A DNA stretch of 10,951 nt from Lachnospiraceae bacterium UBA7480 (GTDB lineage: Bacteria; Bacillota; Clostridia; Lachnospirales; Lachnospiraceae), in the NCBI GenBank assembly GCA_002479655.1, contig DLOQ01000168.1, positions 18,647-29,597 on the forward strand, written 5' to 3'. The number at the start of each line of letters is the position of its first letter. Within the stretch, counting starts at the first letter, position 1. Positions 1 to 7,104 of this stretch are shown here, piece by piece. The notes beneath the pieces were generated by a model that saw nothing but the letters and a program-made list of their open reading frames with translations, made no database searches and was not told where the DNA came from. The position numbers and the translations under genes are program-made.

Positions 1-262
1 CTGCCGATTATTTTCCGCTATCCGCAGCTTTTACAACTTTCCGCTGCAACAGCTTCACTATACCTTTCGACCATCCATGCGCCGTTCTTTACACGGCATG
101 CGCGAAACGCCCATGAAAAGCACAAAATGACTATGATATAGCAATGGACCAATACAAATACAAATTTGCAACGATATGCAGTTGCTAATGAAAATATTTT
201 AATTTATAATTATATTGGAATTTTTCAATGCCCTAACCAAATAAGGAAGGAAACTTACTTAC
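1..262. other. Gene-free upstream region
   Basis: No gene is supportable here. Frame 1 is open from the window edge to a stop at 139-141, but its product looks like no family I know and has no visible start, so it is not called. A heptamer CATGCGC occurs twice (76-82 and 97-103). The sequence is fairly GC-rich up to about 110 and becomes strongly AT-rich from about 150, where the promoter of the next gene lies. Confidence 0.6.
182..210 (+). promoter_or_regulatory. Sigma-A type promoter for the Tim44-like gene
   Basis: TTGCTA at 182-187 (four of six matches to the -35 consensus) is followed by exactly 17 bp and then a perfect TATAAT at 205-210. Transcription would start near 217, giving a leader of about 45 nt before the ATG at 263. 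The surrounding DNA is AT-rich, as expected for a promoter. Confidence 0.6.
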
Positions 263-1546
263 ATGAAAGAGAATCCCCAAAAGATCATCTGGTCACGTTC
301 CGGCGGCAGCCTGTTTGAAAAATTCGCCATTAATCTTGAGGAATATACCACGACAGGAGAAGCGCCTAAGGGAGGCGATCAGTATATCCGATACGCCCTG
401 AAGCTTCAACAAGAACGTCTGCAAAAAAAGAAGGTATCCATGCAGTACAGCTTTACGCCGAGGGGACATTTTGCCGACAAAGATCTGGATTGCAGACGTT
501 GGAGCGACGCGCGTTATACCAGTCAGATGAAATGTCGCAGCTGCGCCATGGAAAGAACGATTTTCAAAAACGGCAAAAAAGAATATGCGAACCGAAAAAA
601 CATAAATTTTTATCAGACAGTCACCAATGTCAATGCGCCTCAGCTTGCGGAGAACACTACTTATAACTGCCCTTCATGCGGCGGTGTTTCCACATTTGCC
701 CAGCTGCAGACCGGGTGTCCCTATTGTGGGACATGCTTTCGGATGTCAGATATTTTTCCTGTGGTATCTAACTATTACTTTCTGGAAGACATGGGTATGA
801 CTCCGGAAGAAGGCAAAGCCCGGATGGCAAAATTTATGGTGGTGACGGGAATCCTGTTTTCCATTTATATGCTGTTCAAGTTCCTCTTTTTTGACGGAAT
901 GCCTGAAGGCGGTCCAATCGCAATTTTATTTACTTTACTTTTGTCCGGTGTTTTAGGAGGCGTGGTTCTGGGCTGGCTTCTTTTCACATTTTCCTTATTC
1001 GGAAAACTGATATGGGAAGCAGGAAGATCCGTGCCGATGCTGTCTTTACTGGGTTCCGGAACGCAGTTCGTCAATCTGATGAAGCGGTACAGTCCGGAAT
1101 TTTCTTTTGAATACTTTTCCAACAAAGTAACCTCACTGCTCAAAGCAATCATCTTCACGGATGATCTTTCGGATCTGGCAATTTATGAGGGGGCTTCTTT
1201 GGACGGTATGTTTGATGACGTTATAGACGTATTTTATACCGGCGCAATGGGACTAAAAAATTTCCGGGTCGAAGGGAATCTTTGTTTTGTAACGGCAACT
1301 GTTTTTCTGGATAATCTGTATGATAACGGAGAGAAGATCTATCAAAGGCGGAACAAATACACCATACAGGTAAAACGGGATCTCAGCCATCCTATCGATA
1401 TGCATTTTTCAATTCAACGGTTGCAGTGTAAAAACTGCGGCGCAAGCTTTGACGCCACAAAGGAAAAGCATTGTCCAAGCTGCGGCTCCGCCTATCACTT
1501 AGACTATGAAGACTGGGTTGTTACCCGGATTGAGAAGATCAATTAA
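263..1546 (+). CDS. Zinc-ribbon, two-TM, Tim44-like domain protein
   Basis: This 427-residue protein is probably anchored in the cytoplasmic membrane. Visible parts, in order: a basic N-terminal half with CxxC pairs at C91/C94, C136/C139 and C152/C155, which look like zinc ribbons; two hydrophobic segments at about 189-210 and 217-246, read as transmembrane helices; a region at about 275-385 resembling the Tim44-like fold (F-x-Y-F near 282, then alternating strands and helices); and a C-terminal zinc ribbon C389/C392...C404/C407 followed by a short YHLDYEDW tail. A ribosome site AAGGAAGG lies at 243-250, 12 nt before the ATG, and a good promoter lies upstream. Tim44-like domains in bacteria are generally poorly characterised, so the role is unknown. 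Its sequence is more GC-rich than the operon that follows and it is probably transcribed separately. The zinc ribbons are clear; the Tim44 assignment is by recognition of the pattern. Confidence 0.72.
   Translation: MKENPQKIIWSRSGGSLFEKFAINLEEYTTTGEAPKGGDQYIRYALKLQQERLQKKKVSMQYSFTPRGHFADKDLDCRRWSDARYTSQMKCRSCAMERTIFKNGKKEYANRKNINFYQTVTNVNAPQLAENTTYNCPSCGGVSTFAQLQTGCPYCGTCFRMSDIFPVVSNYYFLEDMGMTPEEGKARMAKFMVVTGILFSIYMLFKFLFFDGMPEGGPIAILFTLLLSGVLGGVVLGWLLFTFSLFGKLIWEAGRSVPMLSLLGSGTQFVNLMKRYSPEFSFEYFSNKVTSLLKAIIFTDDLSDLAIYEGASLDGMFDDVIDVFYTGAMGLKNFRVEGNLCFVTATVFLDNLYDNGEKIYQRRNKYTIQVKRDLSHPIDMHFSIQRLQCKNCGASFDATKEKHCPSCGSAYHLDYEDWVVTRIEKIN
1491..1528 (+). repeat. Left copy of 38-bp near-repeat (3' end of Tim44-like gene)
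   Basis: This segment encodes the YHLDYEDWVVTR tail of the Tim44-like protein. It aligns without gaps to 10792-10829, matching at 33 of 38 positions. The two copies flank the whole AT-rich operon. Confidence 0.8.
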
Positions 1547-1564
1547 TAAGGAATAAGGGGCTGT

Positions 1565-1585
1565 CGCACTAAGAGAATAAGTGCG
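1565..1585. repeat. Short inverted repeat CGCACT/AGTGCG
   Basis: Perfect 6-bp arms are separated by the 9-nt loop AAGAGAATA. It lies about 20 bp after the stop of the Tim44-like gene. No T-run follows the right arm, so a Rho-independent terminator is not supported. It could instead be part of an insertion-sequence end or an operator. Confidence 0.45.
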
Positions 1586-1624
1586 CATCCTCTGGCAACC
1601 AGTGAAGAAAAAGTGTAAGGGATA

Positions 1625-1655
1625 TTGACAATATTAGTTAACTATGGTTTATAAT
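1625..1655 (+). promoter_or_regulatory. Candidate promoter of the kinase/AAA+ operon
   Basis: A perfect TTGACA at 1625-1630 and a perfect TATAAT at 1650-1655 are separated by 19 bp, 2 bp longer than ideal. If used, it gives a leader of roughly 170 nt before the first operon gene at 1832. It is the best promoter-like pair upstream of the operon, and no comparable pair was seen in the junctions between later genes. It could alternatively have belonged to a lost mobile element. Confidence 0.5.
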
Positions 1656-1813
1656 AAATTTAGTATTAGTTCTGTCCCTAACTGCGGCAGCAAAAGCTGA
1701 TAGGAAGCAAGAATGCAGGAACGTATACTCTGGCTCACCCGGCAGATAGACGATTCAGATCCAAGATATTAAAAAGAAAGTTAAGAGGGTTTGCTTCTAT
1801 ATAAACATCATAC

Positions 1814-1835
1814 AAGGAGATTAATGACAAAATGA
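1814..1835 (+). promoter_or_regulatory. Ribosome site with three-codon upstream ORF
   Basis: AAGGAG (1814-1819) is followed by ATG ACA AAA TGA at 1824-1835. The stop of this Met-Thr-Lys mini-ORF overlaps the ATG of the coiled-coil gene at 1832. The arrangement would suit termination-reinitiation, but may be accidental in AT-rich DNA. Confidence 0.3.
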
Positions 1836-3115
1836 GTGGACCAAAAGTAGACATAGCAGAAGTTCGCCATCAAGAATTGATGAAACTTGCGGAAGCCAGA
1901 GAGGGAAGACGTAACCTTTCTGATAAGATTCAAAAACTGATAAATCAGGTAAGTAACTATATAGGTTCGGATCTTGATTTGATGATGCAGGATGAATTAC
2001 TCAGACCGAACTGTGAACATATTCAAAATCTTCAGAACGATTGTTTAAAAGAATTGAAAAGGATGCTTAGTATAGTAAAATCAGGCAACGAAATGTTGAA
2101 TGTTGAAGAGCTTACGGCAAAATCCCAGCAGCTTGTTATTAAGTTTAACAAGGATGCTCAAGGTGGGCTGGCGCTGGTTGGCGAATTGGCAAAATCAAGT
2201 CAAAAGTTTCAGGAAATTAAAGCCAATAGACAACAATTGGAACAAGCTAAGAAAAAGCAGATTGTTAGATTATCCAATACAGATATGGATTCTGATATAG
2301 AAGTTTCAGATGCAGATGTTGAAGAGTTAGTTGAAACTTTTAAGGGTGAACTTTCCGAGTTTATGACTTCTTCTAATATGACAAACAAGCATAAGAAGTC
2401 ATTGTTACTTATCAATCAGGATATACAGGAAGTAATGGAAAGCGGTATTCCGGCAGACCGAAAAGAAAAGCGTATTAAGCGTCTCTTCGGAGATTTCCAG
2501 AAGATGACCTCATTGGTTAAGAATGAAATTGCGGAAATGGAATATCTGTATGCCGAGTACTTAAAAGAATGTTTTGATCAATCATCGCCACCCTTGCAAA
2601 TGAGAGATTTTAATTCTAAAAAAGAGATCGAAGATGCAATCGAGGATGCAAAGGAAAATGCTGTTACAAATGTTTCAAAGGATTATATCAAGCGTCAAAT
2701 TGATGAGGTAATGAAAAAACACGGTTATGATATTGTTAGATCTGATATGCTTGCAGAAGCTAACCAAAGTGGTCAGGTTCTTTATGGTGTTGATAAGGAT
2801 ACAGCAATCAATGTATTTGTATCCGATGAGAATCAAGTTACAATGCGTGTTGTGGGTGTTGGATTTGATTCGAATATCTCAGAAGCAGAGGGTGAAAGAT
2901 TGTTCCAGCAACAGTGCGCATTCTGTAGTATGCATCCACAGATTACAGCAGAATTGGCTATGCGTGGAGTAATATTACATACCAAGAAACATATGCCGCC
3001 TGATAAGAAATTTAATAAAAAGATTCAGACAAAGACAAAGAGTGACAATCAGACAATGAGTCGTGCTAAGAGAGAACTTAAAAGAACCGAATTGAAAACT
3101 ATACATAAGGAGTAA
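1832..3115 (+). CDS. MSGPK-type coiled-coil protein, first gene of the operon
   Basis: This 427-residue soluble protein has no signal peptide or membrane helix and no function I can name. It opens with MSGPK, an N-terminal signature I recall at the start of other uncharacterised coiled-coil bacterial proteins. Residues about 10-250 are rich in charged and heptad-like helices (for example 125-145 and 205-245) and are predicted to be largely coiled coil. Residues about 284-392 form a separate compact domain: helix, strands around INVFVSDE and VTMRVVGVGFD, then a C362-x-x-C365 pair and a GVILHTKKHMPP strand. The last 35 residues are basic and probably disordered. AAGGAG at 1814-1819 is 12 nt from this ATG. 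A nearer ATG at 1824 gives only Met-Thr-Lys-stop, with its stop overlapping this start. Its position suggests a scaffold or client for the downstream FHA/AAA+ machinery. Confidence 0.75.
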   Translation: MSGPKVDIAEVRHQELMKLAEAREGRRNLSDKIQKLINQVSNYIGSDLDLMMQDELLRPNCEHIQNLQNDCLKELKRMLSIVKSGNEMLNVEELTAKSQQLVIKFNKDAQGGLALVGELAKSSQKFQEIKANRQQLEQAKKKQIVRLSNTDMDSDIEVSDADVEELVETFKGELSEFMTSSNMTNKHKKSLLLINQDIQEVMESGIPADRKEKRIKRLFGDFQKMTSLVKNEIAEMEYLYAEYLKECFDQSSPPLQMRDFNSKKEIEDAIEDAKENAVTNVSKDYIKRQIDEVMKKHGYDIVRSDMLAEANQSGQVLYGVDKDTAINVFVSDENQVTMRVVGVGFDSNISEAEGERLFQQQCAFCSMHPQITAELAMRGVILHTKKHMPPDKKFNKKIQTKTKSDNQTMSRAKRELKRTELKTIHKE

Positions 3116-3121
3116 ACAGTA

Positions 3122-3874
3122 ATGTCTATTATTTGTAAACAATGTGGATATGAAAATCCAGATGGAAGTACGGTATGTGAAATATGTGCAGAATCATTAG
3201 TTGAAAGAAATGTTCCTGTTCAACATGTTCAACAGTTTGTTCAGCCACAACCCATGATGCCAGAACCTTTGGAAGAGTCCGTACAATCAGTTCAATCTCA
3301 GCCGATAGCTAGTAATATTGTTCAAGTTAAGACTGTTTCTCAAAATGCGCCAAGTGCAGATGATGGTAACGAATATTTTGTTTTGTGTCCGGAATCACAG
3401 ACAAAAACTATTTTACATAGCGGAAATGTAACAAGCTTTTATTGTGAAGGCTGTAAAAAGCAGCATGAGATTGATGGATTTTTGTGGAATATCGAGCAAA
3501 GGAAAAAACAGGGCACATCAGCAAATCAAATTAATTCAACAGCTTCACAAATGAATGCCCCAAAAGGTGATAATCTGTGGCTTGAAGAGGTGAATTCACA
3601 TGTGAGAATTGATATTGATAAGGCTGGAGGAATCCTGGGAAGATACGGAAAATATGGTTCCGATTTCTTTCAGAGCAGAGGTTTTCTTATGGTCTCCGGC
3701 GAGCATTGCATGATTACATATGAGATGGGAAATTGGGTAATTCGTCATATAAGTAAAACTAATCAGACAATGTACAATAATATGGTTTTAGGTGCCAACG
3801 AACCTAATTTGTTAGAAGATGGTAAGGTCCTCATATTAGCAAATACAGTATCTTTTATGGTTAGGATAGGATGA
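3122..3874 (+). CDS. Zinc-ribbon and FHA domain protein
   Basis: This 250-residue cytoplasmic protein probably binds phosphothreonine. Residues 5-22 form an N-terminal zinc ribbon (C5xxC8...C19xxC22). Residues about 30-82 are a low-complexity Gln/Pro/Val linker. Around 85-122 a second small Cys region (C89, C108, C111, perhaps H115) looks like another ribbon. Residues about 157-250 match the forkhead-associated (FHA) pattern: GR at 173-174, S192-x-x-H195, W205, and N214 near T216, followed by the closing beta strands. These residues are those FHA domains use to hold the phosphopeptide, so binding looks intact. AAGGAG at 3107-3112 lies 9 nt before the ATG, and the gene begins 6 bp after the coiled-coil gene. 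The natural partner is the kinase encoded at 7097, whose N-terminal tail carries repeated threonines. It probably acts as the adaptor linking phosphorylation to the AAA+ ATPase. Confidence 0.85.
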   Translation: MSIICKQCGYENPDGSTVCEICAESLVERNVPVQHVQQFVQPQPMMPEPLEESVQSVQSQPIASNIVQVKTVSQNAPSADDGNEYFVLCPESQTKTILHSGNVTSFYCEGCKKQHEIDGFLWNIEQRKKQGTSANQINSTASQMNAPKGDNLWLEEVNSHVRIDIDKAGGILGRYGKYGSDFFQSRGFLMVSGEHCMITYEMGNWVIRHISKTNQTMYNNMVLGANEPNLLEDGKVLILANTVSFMVRIG

Positions 3875-4458
3875 TAATGTATATAGATCGTATTCTTGCA
3901 CCTATAGAGACTTTGGGTCCGGGGAAGCGACTGGTTATATGGACGAAAGGTTGTGGTAAACACTGCCCAGGCTGTGCTAATCCCGAACTGTGGAGTACTG
4001 CAGGTGAAAAAAAATATTCGGTAGATGATATTGTAACAATAATAAGAAATATATATAAGGATAGTGCATTTGATGGTGTTACCATAAGCGGAGGAGATCC
4101 ATTAGAACAAATTGATGAATTATTAGTTCTTTTAGAAAGCATCAGCGATATTACTAATGATGTTATTGTTTATACGGGATTTTATTATGATGAAATAATT
4201 AATCTGTTTGATTCAGTTCGTGTAGAGAAGCTTAGGAAACTGGTTGCTGTTTTAATTGATGGTCCATACATAGAAGAACTAAATCAATATGATTTGGGAC
4301 TTCGGGGTTCGAGTAATCAAAACATAATTTTTTTTGATGAAACAGTTCGAGATAAATATGAAGACTATTTATCTCAGGGACGAAAAATACAAAATGTATA
4401 TATGGGAAACAGGTTAATATCTGTCGGAATCCATAATAGAAAGGAAGAATCGCATTGA
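3871..4458 (+). CDS. NrdG-like radical SAM activating protein
   Basis: This 195-residue enzyme should use a [4Fe-4S] cluster and S-adenosylmethionine to make a 5'-deoxyadenosyl radical. The cluster motif is C28-x3-C32-x2-C35, followed by GGDP at 74-77, the glycine-rich SAM-binding motif. The later pair DGPYIEEL (130-137) and RGSSNQNI (145-152) is typical of NrdG, the activase of anaerobic ribonucleotide reductase, and length is slightly above the usual 150-180. No glycyl radical enzyme gene is in the window, so its target is unknown; a role in modifying an operon protein is inference. The ATG at 3871 overlaps the FHA stop by 4 bp. A second in-frame ATG at 3877 is better spaced from AGGATAGG (3863-3870) and may be the true start. 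Confidence 0.85.
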   Translation: MIMYIDRILAPIETLGPGKRLVIWTKGCGKHCPGCANPELWSTAGEKKYSVDDIVTIIRNIYKDSAFDGVTISGGDPLEQIDELLVLLESISDITNDVIVYTGFYYDEIINLFDSVRVEKLRKLVAVLIDGPYIEELNQYDLGLRGSSNQNIIFFDETVRDKYEDYLSQGRKIQNVYMGNRLISVGIHNRKEESH

Positions 4459-6326
4459 AAAAGCATAGTATACCAAAGTGGCAACAGGAAATATCGAGTT
4501 TTAAAGGGATTAAAAGTACATTTATTATCGAGGGCAATATTAATGACTTTTATCCGATGTATGATTTGATGAGTGAGGATACCACTCCTAAAGCTTTTGT
4601 TGATTTGAATATGACATTATTCAAATTATTCAATGAGAATATGAATGAGAGTAGTTATGATTTTATGTTCTGTGATCCTGCTACAGGAATTTACAACAAA
4701 TTTGGCGACAGGTTTGGCAATATTGAGGATATGATGCAGAGATATGCTTCTGCAGGTGAGGATGAGTCGTTTTCGTTTGGAGTGGATAGGATATTTAAAA
4801 AATCATGCAAGTTGGATGACATAGAAAAGCTATCTTCAACTATTAGAAATGCATTGGTTGATACAGATAGAGAAAAGCCGGTGTGTGTGGTTATGAATTT
4901 TGCTTCAAGATACATATCTTCTCCAACAACACTTGAAGCAACTGAAAATAAAATGTTTTTAAATTTATTGTTTGCGTCTTTAAATGCCGCAAAAATAACA
5001 GACCAGTTCAATACATTGATTATGGTAGTTGAAAAATTTAATGATTTACCGGCGTGGTTCTTTTACAACAATCCTAATGTACGTACCATCTCAATTCCAA
5101 ATCCGGATAAGGATATACGTACCATATTCGTTGAAAAAGAATATGTGGAGTTTGAGACTAATCATAGTCTTCAGAAAGTTAAGGACAAATTTATTGATGT
5201 TACAGATGGATTAAAGCATAGAGAACTCAAAGAATTGAGAAGCTTGTATCAGAGATTATTATCAAGAAATGCTGATACAGATCTGTTGGATGCCGTATCA
5301 ATTTATAAATACGGTATTATTGAAAATATGTGGCATTCAATTGATAAAGATAAAATTGCTAATCTTGAAGAGCTGCTTAAGAAGAGAGTGATGGGACAGG
5401 ATCGGGCTATTACCAAGACGGTGAATATTGTTAAACGTGCTGTTTCAGGATTGTCAGGTTTGCAACATTCATCCGGACAAAATAAACCAAGAGGTGTTCT
5501 GTTCTTCGCAGGACCAACCGGTACGGGTAAAACAGAATTAACAAAGGCTCTTGCAGAGCAATTATTTGGTGATGAGAATAACTGTATTAGATTTGATATG
5601 AGTGAATTTTCTGAGTCTCATGCGGATCAGAAGTTATTCGGAGCGCCTCCGGGATATGTTGGATATGAAGCGGGTGGACAGCTGACTAATGCAATTAAAG
5701 AAAAGCCATTTTCCATTCTGCTGTTTGATGAGATTGAGAAGGCTCATCCCTCTATTATGGACAAATTCTTGCAGATACTTGAAGATGGACGTATGACAGA
5801 TGGTCAGGGAAATACTGTTTATTTTTCTGAGACTTTGATTATTTTTACAAGTAATCTGGGTATTACGCAGCAGTATATTGATGCAAACGGCAGAGAAAGA
5901 AGAGAGCAGCTGGTATTTCCAAGTGAAACATATGAAGAAATTGAACCCAAGGTTTTAAGCGCGATAAAAGATCATTTTAAGCCCGAGGTTTTAAACAGAA
6001 TCGGAAATAACATAATTGTTTATGACTTTATACGATCTGAAGCTTCTAATGCAATTGTAAGAGGACAGATTTCAAAGATTAACTCGAGAATTATGAAGCA
6101 ACATAAGCTTAATATTTATGTTCCGGAAGAGGTGTTTGAATTTTATTTTGTACTTGCTAATCGCGATGAAGTTCTCGAAATGGGTGGCAGAGGTATCGGA
6201 AACTTAATGGAGGATAAATATATTAATCCTCTTGCAGAATTCATTTTTGAGGCTGATTGTAAAGAGGGAGAAACGATTAATGTTTCTATAGATAATAATG
6301 AAGTTAAATTTATAAAAGGAGTCTGA
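4455..6326 (+). CDS. ClpB/Hsp100-like AAA+ ATPase with degenerate first domain
   Basis: This 623-residue protein is probably a hexameric protein-remodelling ATPase. Residues about 305-620 are close to the second ATPase module of ClpB/ClpA: Walker A GPTGTGKT (353-360), pore loop GYVG (400-403), Walker B ILLFDE (421-426), sensor 1 TSN (465-467), arginine finger R515 in the PEVLNR motif, and sensor 2 R579 in GGRG. The catalytic module therefore looks intact. Residues about 1-295 lack any Walker A yet have AAA-like pattern (VCVVMNFA near 143-150, LIMVVEKFNDLP near 188-199, then a NP-x-V and PDKD-R region). I read this as an inactive first AAA domain serving as regulatory or docking module. Neither the usual Clp N-domain nor the ClpB middle coiled coil is apparent. 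It starts at TTG, overlapping the previous stop by 4 bp, with AAGGAAG at 4441-4447 spaced 7 nt. The FHA protein is the likely adaptor. Confidence 0.87.
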   Translation: MKKHSIPKWQQEISSFKGIKSTFIIEGNINDFYPMYDLMSEDTTPKAFVDLNMTLFKLFNENMNESSYDFMFCDPATGIYNKFGDRFGNIEDMMQRYASAGEDESFSFGVDRIFKKSCKLDDIEKLSSTIRNALVDTDREKPVCVVMNFASRYISSPTTLEATENKMFLNLLFASLNAAKITDQFNTLIMVVEKFNDLPAWFFYNNPNVRTISIPNPDKDIRTIFVEKEYVEFETNHSLQKVKDKFIDVTDGLKHRELKELRSLYQRLLSRNADTDLLDAVSIYKYGIIENMWHSIDKDKIANLEELLKKRVMGQDRAITKTVNIVKRAVSGLSGLQHSSGQNKPRGVLFFAGPTGTGKTELTKALAEQLFGDENNCIRFDMSEFSESHADQKLFGAPPGYVGYEAGGQLTNAIKEKPFSILLFDEIEKAHPSIMDKFLQILEDGRMTDGQGNTVYFSETLIIFTSNLGITQQYIDANGRERREQLVFPSETYEEIEPKVLSAIKDHFKPEVLNRIGNNIIVYDFIRSEASNAIVRGQISKINSRIMKQHKLNIYVPEEVFEFYFVLANRDEVLEMGGRGIGNLMEDKYINPLAEFIFEADCKEGETINVSIDNNEVKFIKGV

Positions 6327-6327
6327 T

Positions 6328-7104
6328 ATGTTTTCGTATGCAGGGAAGGTAGATATTGGAGTGTATGAACATCAAAATGATGATAGAATTTTAATCGGCT
6401 CGCATATAATTACAGACGGAGAGTTTTCCGGTAAAACTGATAATTCGTATATTATTGCAGCCGTATGTGATGGTGTGGGAGGATTGGCGCAAGGTTATAG
6501 AGCGGCAATGACTACATTAGAGGTGATGAGTCATTTTGATAAAAAAGGGGTTAGTACAGACGAAATAAAAGAAGCTATTGAATTGTCCAATAGAAGAATA
6601 AGAAATATTCAAAGCATCGAAGCATTGCATAATGGGTTGAGAACAACTATTGCAGGTATTTATGTCGATGATAACAATTTTTTTGTCTACAATGCGGGAG
6701 ACAGCAGAGTGTATCGCTTTAGATACAAATATTTCAATCAATTATCAAAAGACCATTCATTAGTGCAGGATCTAATTGATATGGGAGAAATATCTGTTGA
6801 AGAGATGAAAACACACAAGCAAAAAAATGTAATAAACAAATGCATTGGAAATGATGAAATTGTTAATCCGAGAGTTATCGATATGTCTGATAACCTTGTA
6901 AAAGGAGACATTATTATGATATGCTCTGATGGAATCACAGATGAAGTCATGGATGCAGATATAAAAAAATTAATTCACGAGCATAAAAACGATTTAGATT
7001 TATTGGAATGCTGTAGGTTGATTTGTTGTAAGGCAATAGAGAATGGATCACAGGATAATCTGAGCATTATATTGCTCAGAAAGGAGGAAGCAGCAAGTGA
7101 GTGA
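6328..7104 (+). CDS. PP2C-family Ser/Thr protein phosphatase
   Basis: This 258-residue protein has the normal length for a single-domain bacterial PP2C (metal-dependent phosphatase). Visible signature motifs: N17-D18-D19 near the N-terminus (canonical N-E-D position), CDGVGG (47-52), TT at 106-107, GDSR (124-127), DHS (142-144), SDG (200-202) and the final DN (243-244). The aspartates D48, D201 and D243 should hold the two Mn/Mg ions, so activity is expected. AAAGGAG at 6315-6321 is spaced 6 nt from the ATG, and the gene starts 1 bp after the AAA+ stop. It overlaps the kinase gene by 8 bp, a pairing that implies opposing actions on shared targets, probably the kinase itself and its repeat threonines. 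Confidence 0.93.
   Translation: MFSYAGKVDIGVYEHQNDDRILIGSHIITDGEFSGKTDNSYIIAAVCDGVGGLAQGYRAAMTTLEVMSHFDKKGVSTDEIKEAIELSNRRIRNIQSIEALHNGLRTTIAGIYVDDNNFFVYNAGDSRVYRFRYKYFNQLSKDHSLVQDLIDMGEISVEEMKTHKQKNVINKCIGNDEIVNPRVIDMSDNLVKGDIIMICSDGITDEVMDADIKKLIHEHKNDLDLLECCRLICCKAIENGSQDNLSIILLRKEEAASE

Larger units (their letters stand above)
1547..1831. other. Gene-free junction between the Tim44-like gene and the operon
   Basis: No convincing coding sequence is present. From left to right it holds a GGGGCTGTCGCAC string (1557-1569) of the sort often seen at insertion-sequence ends, a 6-bp inverted repeat CGCACT/AGTGCG (1565-1570 and 1580-1585, 9-nt loop), a consensus -35/-10 pair, a more GC-rich stretch at about 1675-1770, and an AT-rich run-in to the ribosome site of the next gene. 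A short open frame through 1690-1803 (ending TAA) has no recognisable product. The mosaic composition suggests remnants of earlier insertions. Confidence 0.6.

Noticed and set aside
1..141. Open frame from the window edge to a stop at 139-141
   Set aside because: No start is visible, the product resembles no family, and the length is easily reached by chance in this composition.
1565..1585. Inverted repeat considered as terminator of the Tim44-like gene
   Set aside because: The stem is only 6 bp with a 9-nt loop and no T-run follows.
1690..1803. Short open frame in the junction ahead of the operon
   Set aside because: It has no good start or ribosome site and no recognisable product.
2845..2868. 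RVVGV in the coiled-coil protein considered as a glycyl radical site (RVxGY-like) for the NrdG-like enzyme
   Set aside because: The Tyr is missing, the motif sits in what reads as an ordinary beta strand, and the protein has no glycyl radical enzyme barrel.
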